Source: an uncultured Oscillospiraceae bacterium
GTDB lineage: Bacteria > Bacillota > Clostridia > Oscillospirales > Oscillospiraceae
Length of the DNA: 64,000 nt
Direction of reading: 5' to 3'
Assembly: GCA_905234625.1 (NCBI GenBank)
Contig: CAJOIC010000007.1
Location: 1-64,000 of the forward strand
The notes beneath the pieces were generated by a model, which saw only the letters and a program-made list of their open reading frames with translations, searched no databases and was not told the origin of the DNA. This document shows positions 29,136 to 39,443 of the stretch, one piece after another. The position numbers were made by a program, and so were the translations under genes. Each line of letters opens with the position of its first letter. Within the stretch, counting starts at the first letter, position 1.

Positions 29136-30337
29136 TTATACTTCGTCGGGTATTCCGTCCGCGTGCATCGGAGCGATGCCCCGCCGCCGCAGCGCGTTCA
29201 GATACCAGATATGACAGTCGATGGTGTTTTGGTGGCAGGGCCAGTCCTTGGAGCGCACCTCGTCGATGCTCATGCGGGTGGCAAGCTCCATGGCCCGGTC
29301 CAGGTCCTCGTAGCACACGGCCCGGAGCTCCGTAAGGCCCGGAAAGCCCGCCCGGCCCGGCTCGATATAGTCCGCGAGGTAGGTGATCCGCTCCAGGGTG
29401 GTCATGGCGGGCCGTCCCGTGGTGTGGAACCGGATGGCGATGGCCGTATCGTCCGCGAGGCCAAAGAGGTCCCGCGCCAGGGCCGCCCCGGTCTTGGCGT
29501 GGAGGAGCTTTTCGCTCTCTCGCTCCAGCTCATCCGTCATGATAGCATATTTATCGCACAGCCGCAACTGGGCATCGTGATCCAGGGCCTTGGTGATATC
29601 GTGGCAGACAGCAGCCTCCGCCGCCTCCCCGGGGTCGGCGCCCCAGCGCTCCGCCAGCTTCACCGCCTCCTGCTCCACCCCCTGCACGTGGGCCACGCGC
29701 TTGGGCTTGAGGTAGGCGTAGGCTCTCGCCCGAAGCCAGGGAAGGTCCGGCTTCGCCCCGTACAGGCGCTTTCGGATGATCTCGGCGTACACCTCCCGGG
29801 GCAGGAGCTCCGCGCCCTCCCGGCGGCATAGCATCTCCCGCAGCTGGGTAGAGGAGACCTCCACCGGCTCGCCGGAGAGGACGTACACAGTGGCGGAAAC
29901 TCCGCGCCCCGGGCGATCTCCGCCTCCCGGCCGGTCTCCCGGGAAAACACCGCCACGGACGCCAGGGAGCAGATGATCTCCGGCTCGTGCCAGTCCGGCA
30001 GGGTCAGGAGCATATCCGTCCCCAGCAGGAAGATGAGCTCATCCTCCGGGTACGTCTCCTTCAGAGCCCGCAGGGTGTCGGAGGTATAGCTCTTCCCCTC
30101 CCGGCGCAGCTCGATGTCCGACGCCTCGGCGCCGGGGATCTCCGCGGCGGCAAGGCGGGTCAGCGCCAGCCGCTCCTCTCCGTCGGGACTGCCGTCCGCC
30201 AGGGCCTTGTGGGGCGGGATGGCGGCGGGGATGAGGAGGATCCTCCCGGGTCCCAGGGCCTCCGCCGCCGCCTGCACCGCCCGGACATGCCCGGCGTGGG
30301 GCGGGTTGAAGGTCCCTCCATAGATAAGGATCCGCAT
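29136..30337 (-). pseudogene. nadD: NadD-YqeK fusion (nicotinate-nucleotide adenylyltransferase + HD phosphohydrolase), frameshifted
   Basis: NadD N-part MRILIYGGTFNPPHAGHV...(29.9-30.34 kb) and C-part VYVLSGEPVEVSSTQLREML...AAVCHDITKALDH (YqeK) in a different frame; shift near 29893-29899. Confidence 0.85.
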
Positions 30338-30338
30338 A

Positions 30339-30635
30339 TCAGCCTTTGGGCAGCTCTATCTTCGCCGCCTTATCGCTCTTCTTATACAGGACGAACACCC
30401 GGCCGATGACCTGGACGCCCTCGGCGCCGCAGGCCTCGCACAGGGCCTGCTGGGCCTCCGCCGCGGTGTACATGCAGGCCTCCTGGACCTTGCCCTTCAC
30501 CAGCTCCCGGGCCGCCAGGGCCTCCTTCGCCTCGTTGATGACGGGGTCGGTGATCCCGGCCTTGCCCACATAGAGGATGCAGTCCTCCTTCTGTGCGAGG
30601 GAGCGCAGGTACGCCCTCTGTTTTCCTGTCAGCAT
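30339..30635 (-). CDS. yhbY: YhbY family RNA-binding (CRM domain) protein
   Basis: MLTGKQRAYLRSLAQKEDCILYVGKAGITDPVI. Confidence 0.92.
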   Translation of the reverse strand: MLTGKQRAYLRSLAQKEDCILYVGKAGITDPVINEAKEALAARELVKGKVQEACMYTAAEAQQALCEACGAEGVQVIGRVFVLYKKSDKAAKIELPKG

Positions 30636-31231
30636 AGTCCGCTCCTTTCCAGCTCCTTCCGGAACGCCGCCAGCGCCCGGGCCCGGTGGGAGATCTGATT
30701 CTTCACGTCCGTGCCCAGCACGCCGAAGGGCTCGTCGTATCCCTCCGGGACGAACACCGGGTCATATCCGAAGCCGCCGTTCCCCGCCGGAGCCTCCGCG
30801 ATGCGGCCGGGACACTCCCCCCGGGCCCGGATGATCTTTCCTCCCGGGGTCACGAGGCAAATGCAGGACACGAACCGGGCGCTCCGGTCCGTCACCCCCT
30901 CCAGCCGCTCCAGGAGGTAGAGGTATTTCTGCTCGTCCGTCCAGTCCTTGCCGCCGCCGAAGCGGGCGGAGTGGACCCCGGGCTCCCCGTTCAGCGCGTC
31001 CACGCACAAGCCGGAATCGTCCGCAATGGCGGGAAAGTTCGTGTACTGCGCCACGGTGGAGGCCTTGAGATAGGCGTTCTCCTCGAAGGTGTCGCCGGTC
31101 TCGTTCACCTCAAAATCCACCCCGGCCACGGCCTGGGGCACCAGGGCAAAGCCCAGGGGCTCCAGGATCGCCTTGAACTCCCTGTATTTTCCCTGGTTGT
31201 TGGAGGCCAGGATAAAGGTCGTCGTATTCAT
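30629..31231 (-). CDS. rdgB: RdgB/HAM1 family non-canonical purine NTP pyrophosphatase
   Basis: FILASNNQGKYREFKAILEPLGF, FPAIADDSGLCVDALNGEPGVHSARFGG. Confidence 0.94.
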   Translation of the reverse strand: MNTTTFILASNNQGKYREFKAILEPLGFALVPQAVAGVDFEVNETGDTFEENAYLKASTVAQYTNFPAIADDSGLCVDALNGEPGVHSARFGGGKDWTDEQKYLYLLERLEGVTDRSARFVSCICLVTPGGKIIRARGECPGRIAEAPAGNGGFGYDPVFVPEGYDEPFGVLGTDVKNQISHRARALAAFRKELERSGLC

Positions 31232-32100
31232 TCCACCATCGCCTCCGCGAATTCCCGGGCGTCGAAGGGCCGCAGATCCTCGACCCCCTCGCCCACGCCG
31301 ACGAGCTTCACGGGCACCCCCAGGCGCTCCGCGATGCCGAAGACCACACCGCCCTTGGCGGTGCCGTCCAGCTTCGTCAGGACGATGCCGGTGATGCCGG
31401 CGGCCTTGGCAAACTGCTCCGCCTGGATGAGGCCGTTCTGTCCGGTGGTGGCGTCCAGCACCAGGAGCACCTCGCAGGCGGCCTCCGGCAGCTCCCGGGA
31501 GACGATCTTCGTGATCTTCGTCAGCTCGTTCATGAGGTTCTGCTTATTGTGCAGACGTCCGGCGGTGTCCACGATGACGACGTCCGTGCCCCGGGCCTTG
31601 GCGGCGGAGCAGGCGTCGAACACCACCGCGCCGGGATCGCCGCCCTCGCCGTGGCGCACGATGTCCGCGCCGGTGCGCTGTGCCCAGATGCCCAGCTGCT
31701 CCGAGGCAGCCGCCCGGAAGGTGTCCGCCGCCGCCAGCAGGACCTTCTTCCCCTGGGCCTTGAAGTACCCGGAGAGCTTGCCGATGGTGGTGGTCTTGCC
31801 GACGCCGTTCACGCCCACCATGACGATGACGGCAGGCTTGGTAGAGAGGTCGAGACCGTCGGTCCCCGCCTCCTCCATCTTGGCGGTGAGGATATCCACC
31901 AGCTTCGCGCGGATGGCCTCCTCCCCCTTCACGCCTCTGGCGCTGCGGAGCTCCTCCGCGGCGTACTCCGCCACGTCTACCCCGGCGTCCGCCAGGATGA
32001 GCTTTTCCTCCAGCTCGTCCAGAAACTCCTCGTCCACCCTGGACATGCCGGAGAACAGTCCGGACAGGAAGCCTTTTTTCTTCTCGCTGAAAAGTGCCAT
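31228..32100 (-). CDS. ftsY: Signal recognition particle receptor FtsY
   Basis: VIVMVGVNGVGKTTTIGKLSGYF, VVIVDTAGRLHNKQNLMNEL. Confidence 0.95.
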   Translation of the reverse strand: MALFSEKKKGFLSGLFSGMSRVDEEFLDELEEKLILADAGVDVAEYAAEELRSARGVKGEEAIRAKLVDILTAKMEEAGTDGLDLSTKPAVIVMVGVNGVGKTTTIGKLSGYFKAQGKKVLLAAADTFRAAASEQLGIWAQRTGADIVRHGEGGDPGAVVFDACSAAKARGTDVVIVDTAGRLHNKQNLMNELTKITKIVSRELPEAACEVLLVLDATTGQNGLIQAEQFAKAAGITGIVLTKLDGTAKGGVVFGIAERLGVPVKLVGVGEGVEDLRPFDAREFAEAMVE

Positions 32101-32115
32101 AGATTTCTGTCTCCT

Positions 32116-35100
32116 TTATGCCGAGGCGGTCTTCTGCGCCTCCGCCAGGTCGAGCTCGATCACCGTCGATACGCCCTTTTCCTGCATGGTGACGCCGAAG
32201 AGCACATCCGCGTACTCCATGGTGCCCCTGCGGTGGGTGATGACGATGAACTGCGTTTTGTTGAGCCTGTGCAGGTACTCCGCGAACCGGATGACGTTCT
32301 CCTCGTCCAGGGCAGCCTCGATCTCGTCCATGACGCAGAACGGCGTGGGCCGCAGCTTCAGGATGGAGAAATACAGCGCGATGGCCACGAAGGCCTTCTC
32401 TCCGCCGGACAGGAGGCTGATGTTCGAGACCGCCTTACCGGGGGGCTGGACCTTGATCTCGATGCCGCAGCCCAAAACGTCGTTCTCGTCCTCCAGGCGG
32501 AGGCTGGCCTTGCCGCCGCCGAAAAGCTCCAGGAAGGTTGCCTGGAAGCTCTCGTTGATGGCGTTGAACTCCGTCACGAAGATCTCCTCCATCTGGCGGG
32601 TGATATCCCCGATGATGCCGAGGAGCTCGTTTTTCGCCTTGGTTATATCGTCCCGCTGCTCGGAGAGGTAGTCGTACCGCTCGCCCACGCGCTTCGATTC
32701 CTCGATGGCCCCCAGGTTCGGGGTGCCCAGGGCGTGGATGGAGCGCTTGAGCTCCGAGATGCGGCGGTTCACCGCCGTCAGGCTCTCCACCGGCTGCCGC
32801 TGCTCCTGGGCGGCGGTGCGGGACAGCTCGTAGGTGTCCCAGAGCTTGTCGATGATCTGGCGCTCCTCCATCTCCGCGGCCATCATCTTCCGTTCGATGG
32901 AGGCCACCGTCCGCTCCTGGTCGATGAGCTGCTCGTTGCGGCGCTGGGCGTCCCGGTCCGCCTGGGTGCGGCTGGCCTCCAGCTCGAATTTCTGCTGGGT
33001 CACCGTTCGGATGCGCTCCCGGAGACCGTCGGCCCGGGCCTTCAGCTCCGCGCCCCGCTCCCCGTTTTTCTCCAGCTCCCCGTCGATGCCCGCGTTTTTC
33101 CGCTCCAGGCTCTCGATGAGGCTCCGCCGCTCGTCTCCTCCGGCAGCCATGGCGAGCTTCACGTTCTCCAGCTGCTCGATGTTCGTTTTCTTGGCGCTTC
33201 GCTCCGCGTCCACGGAGGCGGCGTCCCGTCCGGCGGCGGCCAGCTCCTCCCCGGCGACGTCCATATCGTACCGGGCGGCGGCCAGCTCCCGCTCGGCCTC
33301 GGAAAGGCGCTCCGCCTTCCCGTCCAGCTCCTGACGCAGCTCCTCCCGCTGCGCCCGCAGGCGCTCCAGCTCGTTGGCGCGGGAGATGACCCCCGTGCCC
33401 CTGGCGGCGCTGCCGCCGGTCATGGAGCCGCCCGCGTTTATCATCTGCCCGTCCAGGGAGACGATGCGGAAGGCGTTGCGATTCGCCCGGGCGATGGCCA
33501 CGGCGTCGGAGAGGGTCTCCGCCACCACGGTCCTGCCCAGGAGATTCTCGAAGATATCCGTATAGGTCCGGTCATATTCCACCAGCTCCAGGGCGAGGCC
33601 CAGATATCCCCGCTCTCCCCGGGGCAGGCGCTCCAGGGTCCTGCCCCGGACGGCGTCCAGGGGCAGGAAGGTCCCGCGGCCGCTGTCCCGGCGCTTCAGA
33701 AGCTCAATGGCGGCCTTGCCGTCGTTCTGGGTGTCCACCACGATGTTCTGGGCCGCGGCGCCCAGGGCCGTCTCGATGGCCAGGGCGTACCGGTCCGAGG
33801 TCCGCACAAGGTTCGCCACCGGGCCGTGTACGCCCCGGAGGGTGCCCCGCTCGGCCTCCTTCATGACGGTGCGTACCGCCCTGTTGAAGCCCTCGTATTC
33901 CTTCTCCATCTCCGTGAGCATGGAGATGCGTCCGTCCATGCTGCGGCCGTCCACCGTCAGGCGGGTGACCTCCTCCCGAAGGGAGGCGACCTTGTTCTCC
34001 CGGCCGGACATCTTCATCCGATGCCCGTTCACGATGTTCTGCAGCTGACGGACCTTCGCCGCCAGGGTCTCGTACTGGGCGTCCGCCTCCGTCACCCGCT
34101 CCCGGAGCTGCGCGATCTGCTCCTCCAGAGCGCGGATGCGGCCCTCGTCCTGGCTCATGTCGTTCTGCACACGGCGGATACTGTCCTCGTTGTTGGACCT
34201 GTCCGCCCGCAGCACCGCCGCCACACGGTCGTTCTCGCCGATATCGGCCTCCGCCTCCGACAGCCGCGTCCGCAGCTGCTCGGCCTCGATGTCCTTCTCC
34301 CGCATCTTCTCGCTGATGGTCTCGGATCGCTGATAGTCCTCCGTCAGCGTGCTGCGGGTCTTCTCCAGCTCCGCCTTCGCCTGACCGTAGCTTTCCTTCA
34401 CGGAAGCCGTCTGGGAGGTGAGCTTGTCCAGGGTCTCCATCCAGGCGGACACCTCCGCCGTCTTCAGCTCCTCCCGCAGGACGAGATACTTCTCCGCCAC
34501 GGCGGCCTGCTTCCGAAGGGGCGTCAGCTGCAGCTCCAGCTCGTCGATCTTGTCTCCCACCCGGGTGAGGGTCTCGTCCGTGGCCGCCAGCTTCCGCTCC
34601 GCCTCCTCCTTCCGGAAGCGGAAGCGGGAGATGCCTGCGGCCTCCTCGAAGATCTCCCGGCGGTCCTGGCTCTTGGCGGAGACGATCTCCGCGATGCGGC
34701 CCTGGCCGATGATGGAATAGCCGTCCCGGCCGAGGCCGGTGTCCATGAGGATCTCATGGATGTCCCGGAGCCGGACGCTCTCGCGGTTGATGAAATACTC
34801 GCTGTCCCCGCTGCGGTAGTACCGGCGGGAGATGGACAGCTCGTCGCTGTCGATCTGGAAAAGCCGGGCGGAATTGTCCAGGATCAGCGTCACCTGGGCA
34901 AAGCCCAGGGGATTGCGCTTTTCCGTGCCGCCGAAGATGACGTCCTCCATCTTCCCGCCGCGGAGCGCCCGCGTGCGCTGCTCGCCCATGACCCACAGCA
35001 CCGCGTCCGATATGTTGGACTTCCCCGACCCGTTGGGTCCGACGATCATCGTAACGTCCTTCTCGAACAGGAGCGTGGTCTTGTCCGGGAAGGACTTGAA

Positions 35101-35130
35101 GCCCTGAATTTCAAGCGCCTTCAGATACAA
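32116..35130 (-). CDS. smc: Chromosome segregation protein SMC (short, 1004 aa)
   Basis: MYLKALEIQGFKSFPDKTTLLFEKDVTMIVGPNGSGKSNI; hinge GGSMTGGS; LLSGGEKAFVAIALYFSIL. Confidence 0.95.
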   Translation of the reverse strand: MYLKALEIQGFKSFPDKTTLLFEKDVTMIVGPNGSGKSNISDAVLWVMGEQRTRALRGGKMEDVIFGGTEKRNPLGFAQVTLILDNSARLFQIDSDELSISRRYYRSGDSEYFINRESVRLRDIHEILMDTGLGRDGYSIIGQGRIAEIVSAKSQDRREIFEEAAGISRFRFRKEEAERKLAATDETLTRVGDKIDELELQLTPLRKQAAVAEKYLVLREELKTAEVSAWMETLDKLTSQTASVKESYGQAKAELEKTRSTLTEDYQRSETISEKMREKDIEAEQLRTRLSEAEADIGENDRVAAVLRADRSNNEDSIRRVQNDMSQDEGRIRALEEQIAQLRERVTEADAQYETLAAKVRQLQNIVNGHRMKMSGRENKVASLREEVTRLTVDGRSMDGRISMLTEMEKEYEGFNRAVRTVMKEAERGTLRGVHGPVANLVRTSDRYALAIETALGAAAQNIVVDTQNDGKAAIELLKRRDSGRGTFLPLDAVRGRTLERLPRGERGYLGLALELVEYDRTYTDIFENLLGRTVVAETLSDAVAIARANRNAFRIVSLDGQMINAGGSMTGGSAARGTGVISRANELERLRAQREELRQELDGKAERLSEAERELAAARYDMDVAGEELAAAGRDAASVDAERSAKKTNIEQLENVKLAMAAGGDERRSLIESLERKNAGIDGELEKNGERGAELKARADGLRERIRTVTQQKFELEASRTQADRDAQRRNEQLIDQERTVASIERKMMAAEMEERQIIDKLWDTYELSRTAAQEQRQPVESLTAVNRRISELKRSIHALGTPNLGAIEESKRVGERYDYLSEQRDDITKAKNELLGIIGDITRQMEEIFVTEFNAINESFQATFLELFGGGKASLRLEDENDVLGCGIEIKVQPPGKAVSNISLLSGGEKAFVAIALYFSILKLRPTPFCVMDEIEAALDEENVIRFAEYLHRLNKTQFIVITHRRGTMEYADVLFGVTMQEKGVSTVIELDLAEAQKTASA

Positions 35131-35178
35131 ATCTTACACCTCAAAAATCATAAATATACAAAATATAGTATATCGCGG

Positions 35179-36192
35179 TTAAAGAATCCAGTCAACCACC
35201 AATATGTCGCCGTCCTCCGCCTCTGGCACCTCCGCGATCCGCAGGCCGGACAGGGAAAAGGCCTCTGTCAGAAGGGCGATGTTCCGCCGGTGCTGACCGG
35301 TCATGGCGGAGGTCCTGCCCCTCGCCACCCCCAGGGTGACGGAGGCCCCCGCCGGGACATCCCGCAAAAGCTCCGCCGCTTTGCGCCGCATGAGCTCCGA
35401 GCGCACCAGCTCCCCCAGGGCAGGATGGTACGCGCCGCCCACGGCGGACCCGCCGGAGAGTTCCTCCGTGGGATTGAGACCCAGGCGGATGACAGGGATG
35501 CCCGCCGCCTCGAACAGCGGCAGGATGGCAGCGCAGGTCTCCACGGCCTCCTCCACGGTGTGCTCCCGGTAGGTCCCGGCCCGCCACATACGGCAAAGCT
35601 CCGTCCCCTCCACGATCACCGTGGGGTAGATGCGCACGCCGTCAGGCCCCAGGGCGATGATCCGCCGGGCGGTCTCCGCATCCCGCTCCGTATCCGCCCC
35701 GGGAAGGCCCGTCATCATCTGCAATATCAGCGAAAAGCCCGCGGCCTTCAGGAGCCTCGCGGCGGTCTCCGTGTCCCCGGCGGTGTGGCCCCGGCCGGAG
35801 GCGTACAGCACCTCGTCCACCATGGACTGTGCTCCCAGCTCCACGGTGGAGACCCGGTGCCGCCTGAGCCGCTCGATCACGGCAGCGTCGATGACGTCGG
35901 GCCGGGTAGACAGGCGGATCGAAACGATGGTCCCATCGTCGTAAAACGGCTGGGCCGCGCCTAAAAGCTCCTCCTGTTCCGCAGGGGCGATGGCGGTGAA
36001 GCTGCCCCCGTAGAAGGCCAGCTCCAGACCGCGGAGGCCCTGGCTTTTCGCCCTTTCCAGCGCCTCGGTCACCTCCGCCCCGGATGCAGGCAAAGGGCTG
36101 CCGGAAATGCGCCGCTGATCGCAGAACACGCATTCGTTCGGGCAGCCCAGATGGGGTATGAAGATGGGGAGGATACGCCGCCTTGCCATCAC
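35179..36192 (-). CDS. Radical SAM protein (Elp3-like)
   Basis: HLGCPNECVFCDQRRISG Cx5CxxC-type cluster motif. Confidence 0.88.
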   Translation of the reverse strand: MMARRRILPIFIPHLGCPNECVFCDQRRISGSPLPASGAEVTEALERAKSQGLRGLELAFYGGSFTAIAPAEQEELLGAAQPFYDDGTIVSIRLSTRPDVIDAAVIERLRRHRVSTVELGAQSMVDEVLYASGRGHTAGDTETAARLLKAAGFSLILQMMTGLPGADTERDAETARRIIALGPDGVRIYPTVIVEGTELCRMWRAGTYREHTVEEAVETCAAILPLFEAAGIPVIRLGLNPTEELSGGSAVGGAYHPALGELVRSELMRRKAAELLRDVPAGASVTLGVARGRTSAMTGQHRRNIALLTEAFSLSGLRIAEVPEAEDGDILVVDWIL

Positions 36193-36860
36193 ACGCCGAG
36201 AAGCTCCAGCGCCGCCCTGGCGGCGGCCTGCTCCGCTTCCTTCTTGCTCCGTCCCGTCCCGTCGGCAAAGGCCCCGTCGTGCAGGACCGCCCGGGCGGTG
36301 AAGGACTTGTTGTGGTCGGGTCCGCTCTCGCCGATGATGGAGTACCGCGGCGCGGCGCCGCCCTCCCGCTGGAGAAGCTCCTGGAGCTGGGTCTTATAAT
36401 CCGTGCGCACGGGGCGGCGACCCGCCTCCAGATCCTTCAGGATGCGCTCTTCGATGAAAGCCTCCGCTGGCTCCAGGCCACCGTCCAGAAAGATAGCGGC
36501 GATGATGGCCTCCACGGCGTCCGCCAGGATGGAGACTCTCTCCCGGCCGCCGTTGCACTCCTCGTTCCGGCCCAGGCGGATATACCGGCCCAGGTCCAGG
36601 GTCTTCGCCACGGCGTGAAGGCTCGTCTCGCAGACCAGCTCCGCCCGGAGGCGGGTCATCTCCCCCTCCGCCATGGCAGGGTACAGGCGGCAGATGTTTT
36701 TGGCCGCGCAGAAGCCCAGCACCGCGTCGCCCAGAAATTCCAGGCGCTCGTTGCTGCTAAGGCCCGCCCGCTCGTTGGCGTAGGAGGAGTGGGTCAGGGC
36801 GTTATCGAGATAGCGGCTGTCACGGAACCCGTAGCCCAGCCGCTTTTCAAGTTCTGTCAT
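36189..36860 (-). CDS. rnc: Ribonuclease III
   Basis: NERLEFLGDAVLGF, DAVEAIIAAIFLDGG; C-terminal dsRBD. Confidence 0.95.
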   Translation of the reverse strand: MTELEKRLGYGFRDSRYLDNALTHSSYANERAGLSSNERLEFLGDAVLGFCAAKNICRLYPAMAEGEMTRLRAELVCETSLHAVAKTLDLGRYIRLGRNEECNGGRERVSILADAVEAIIAAIFLDGGLEPAEAFIEERILKDLEAGRRPVRTDYKTQLQELLQREGGAAPRYSIIGESGPDHNKSFTARAVLHDGAFADGTGRSKKEAEQAAARAALELLGV

Positions 36861-37102
36861 CAGATGTCGGCGTGGGCGTTGACGTACTCCACCAGGTCGC
36901 CTACGGTGCGCATCTTTTTCAGGTCCTCCTCGGGGATCTCGCCCATGTTGAACGCGTCCTCCAGCTCCATGACGAGCTCCACCACGTCCAGGGAGTCGAT
37001 GCCCAGATCGTCCACGAAGGAAGTCTCCTCCGAGATCGCGTCCGGGGTCAGGTCGAACTGCTCGCACATCATCTCTACGATCTTGTCATACATAGCTTTC
37101 AT
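36860..37102 (-). CDS. acpP: Acyl carrier protein
   Basis: DDLGIDSLDVVELVMELE phosphopantetheine site. Confidence 0.96.
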   Translation of the reverse strand: MKAMYDKIVEMMCEQFDLTPDAISEETSFVDDLGIDSLDVVELVMELEDAFNMGEIPEEDLKKMRTVGDLVEYVNAHADI

Positions 37103-38127
37103 TCTCCTTCACTGGCAGAAATTTTCATATAGTCAATGTTCGCGGCGATGGCGCCGGCCACGTCCGCCTCGGCGCAGGCGATGGCCTGGCGAACGGCGTT
37201 ATAGATGGCTCTGGCGTCGGAGCTGCCGTGAGCTTTGATAACGGGCTTCGTGATGCCCAGCATGGCGGTGCCCCCCACCTCGGAGGGGTCCAGCATGGCC
37301 TTCATGCCCTTGAGGTCCTTTTTGACCGCCAGGGCCGCCAGCTTGTTTTTCGCGCTGGCATAGAACACGCCCTTGAGCTGGGAGAACATGAACTTCGCTG
37401 CGCCCTCCACGGTCTTGAGCATGACGTTCCCGGCAAAGCCGTCCGCCACGAGGACGTCCATCTTCCCCGTGAGCAGGTCGCTGCCCTCGGCGTTGCCGAC
37501 GAAGTTTATGCGTCCCTCATCCCCGGCGGCCTTCAGGAGCGCGAAGGCGGCTTTCTGCAGCTCGCCGCCCTTGGTGTCCTCCGTGCCCACGTTCAGAAGG
37601 GCCACCCGGGGCTTCTCGCAGCCCAGGATGCGCTCGGCGTAGAAGGAGCCCATGAACGCGAACTGGAGCAGATACTCCGGGGTGCAGTCGGCGGTGGCGC
37701 CGCAGTCGATGAGCACCACGCCCTTATGCCCGTTGGGCAGGACGGGTCCCATGGCCGCACGGCGGATGCCCTTGATGCGCTTGACAATGAGCGTCGCACC
37801 GGACAGCAGCGCGCCGGTGCTGCCGGCGGAGATCATAGCGTCTCCCTCGCCGTCGCGCACCATGCGCAGCGCCACCGCCATGGACGAATCCTTTTTCCGG
37901 CTGCAGGCGCGGGTGGGGTCGTCCTCCATGGTGACCGTTTCCTCCGCGTTCACCACGGAGATATTCGCAAGACCCTCTCCCCCGGCGGCGGCGAGGCAGG
38001 TCTTTACCTCGGCCTCCCGTCCCACCAGGACGATCTCGGCGTCAAATCCCTTCGCGGCGGTGACCGCTCCCTCTACGATGGCCTGGGGGGCGTTGTCCCC
38101 GCCCATGGCGTCCAGGATGATCTTCAT
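37099..38127 (-). CDS. plsX: Phosphate acyltransferase PlsX
   Basis: MKIILDAMGGDNAPQAIVEGAV. Confidence 0.96.
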   Translation of the reverse strand: MKIILDAMGGDNAPQAIVEGAVTAAKGFDAEIVLVGREAEVKTCLAAAGGEGLANISVVNAEETVTMEDDPTRACSRKKDSSMAVALRMVRDGEGDAMISAGSTGALLSGATLIVKRIKGIRRAAMGPVLPNGHKGVVLIDCGATADCTPEYLLQFAFMGSFYAERILGCEKPRVALLNVGTEDTKGGELQKAAFALLKAAGDEGRINFVGNAEGSDLLTGKMDVLVADGFAGNVMLKTVEGAAKFMFSQLKGVFYASAKNKLAALAVKKDLKGMKAMLDPSEVGGTAMLGITKPVIKAHGSSDARAIYNAVRQAIACAEADVAGAIAANIDYMKISASEGE

Positions 38128-39443
38128 ACGGCAAAATCCTCCCGCTTCACGATCTCGTCGATAACGGCGAGAGACCGCTCGGCGATCCTCGTGTTTTTCT
38201 CTCTCTTATTGCGGATGCGCTCGCCCAGGGGCTCGATGATGCCGAAGTTCACGTTCATCGGCTGGAAATCCCCGGTGACGGCGCCGTTTTCGATGTACAG
38301 CGCCAGCGCCCCGATGGCGGTCTGCCGCGGGAAGTCGATGGGCTCCCGGCCCTTCAGCCGCCGGGACAGCTCCAGCGCCGCCAGCATCCCGGAGGCGCAG
38401 GACTCCACATAGCCCTCCACCCCGGTCATCTGTCCGGCGAAGCACAGCCGTTCGTCCGAGCGCAGCCGGTAGTACCGGTCCAGCATCCTCGGAGAGTTCA
38501 GGAACGTGTTCCGGTGCATCTTCCCATAGCGGAGGTATTCCGCATTTTTCAGCGCGGGGATCATGCCGAACACCCGGCGCTGCTCCGGGAAGGTCAGGTG
38601 GGTCTGGAAGCCCACGAGATTGTACACCGAACCGTCGTCATTGTCCCGCCGGAGCTGGACCACGGCGTAATACGCCTCGTTCGTCTCGGGGTTCCGCAGG
38701 CCCACAGGCTTCAGGGGGCCGTACCGCAGGGTGTCCTCGCCCCGGCGGGCCATGACCTCCACGGGCATGCAGCCCTCGAAGACGCCTCCGTCCTCGAAGC
38801 CGTGGACCGCGGCCTGCTCGGCCTTGGCGAGCTCCGCCACGAAGGCCTGATACTCATCCTTATCCATGGGGCAGTTTATGTAATCCGCGGTACCTTTATT
38901 GTAGCGCGAGCCGAACCACGCCTTTGTCATGTCTATGCTGTCGAAGGCGATGAGGGGCGCGGCGGCGTCATAGAAGTGGAGGAAATCCTCCTCCGGACAC
39001 AGCTCCGCGATGGCGGGGATGAGCCCGTCGCTGGTGAGTGGGCCCGTGGCGACGATGCACGGTCCCTTGGGAAACTCTGTCAGCTCCCGCTCCACCACGG
39101 TGATATTGGGATGGGAGCGGATGGCGTCGGTGATGGTCTGAGCGAAAGCCACCCGGTCTACCGCCAGGGCGCCTCCCGCGGGGACCCGGTGACGCTCGGC
39201 GGACATCATCATGAGGCTCCCCAGACGCCGCAGCTCTTCCTTCAGAAGACCCACGGCGTTGGACAGATCGTCCCCCCGCAGGGAGTTGGAGCAGACCAGC
39301 TCCGAGAAGAGAGGGGAGGTATGAGCCGGGGTCATCCTGGCGGGCTTCATCTCATAGAGGGTGACCTCATGGCCCCGCTGAGCCAGCTGCCACGCCGCCT
39401 CGCTGCCCGCAAGCCCTGCGCCGACGACGGATACCGCCGCCAT
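38124..39443 (-). CDS. trmFO: tRNA (uracil-54-C5) methyltransferase, folate/FAD dependent
   Basis: SVVGAGLAGSEAAWQLAQRGHEVTLYEMKPARMTPAH. Confidence 0.96.
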   Translation of the reverse strand: MAAVSVVGAGLAGSEAAWQLAQRGHEVTLYEMKPARMTPAHTSPLFSELVCSNSLRGDDLSNAVGLLKEELRRLGSLMMMSAERHRVPAGGALAVDRVAFAQTITDAIRSHPNITVVERELTEFPKGPCIVATGPLTSDGLIPAIAELCPEEDFLHFYDAAAPLIAFDSIDMTKAWFGSRYNKGTADYINCPMDKDEYQAFVAELAKAEQAAVHGFEDGGVFEGCMPVEVMARRGEDTLRYGPLKPVGLRNPETNEAYYAVVQLRRDNDDGSVYNLVGFQTHLTFPEQRRVFGMIPALKNAEYLRYGKMHRNTFLNSPRMLDRYYRLRSDERLCFAGQMTGVEGYVESCASGMLAALELSRRLKGREPIDFPRQTAIGALALYIENGAVTGDFQPMNVNFGIIEPLGERIRNKREKNTRIAERSLAVIDEIVKREDFAV

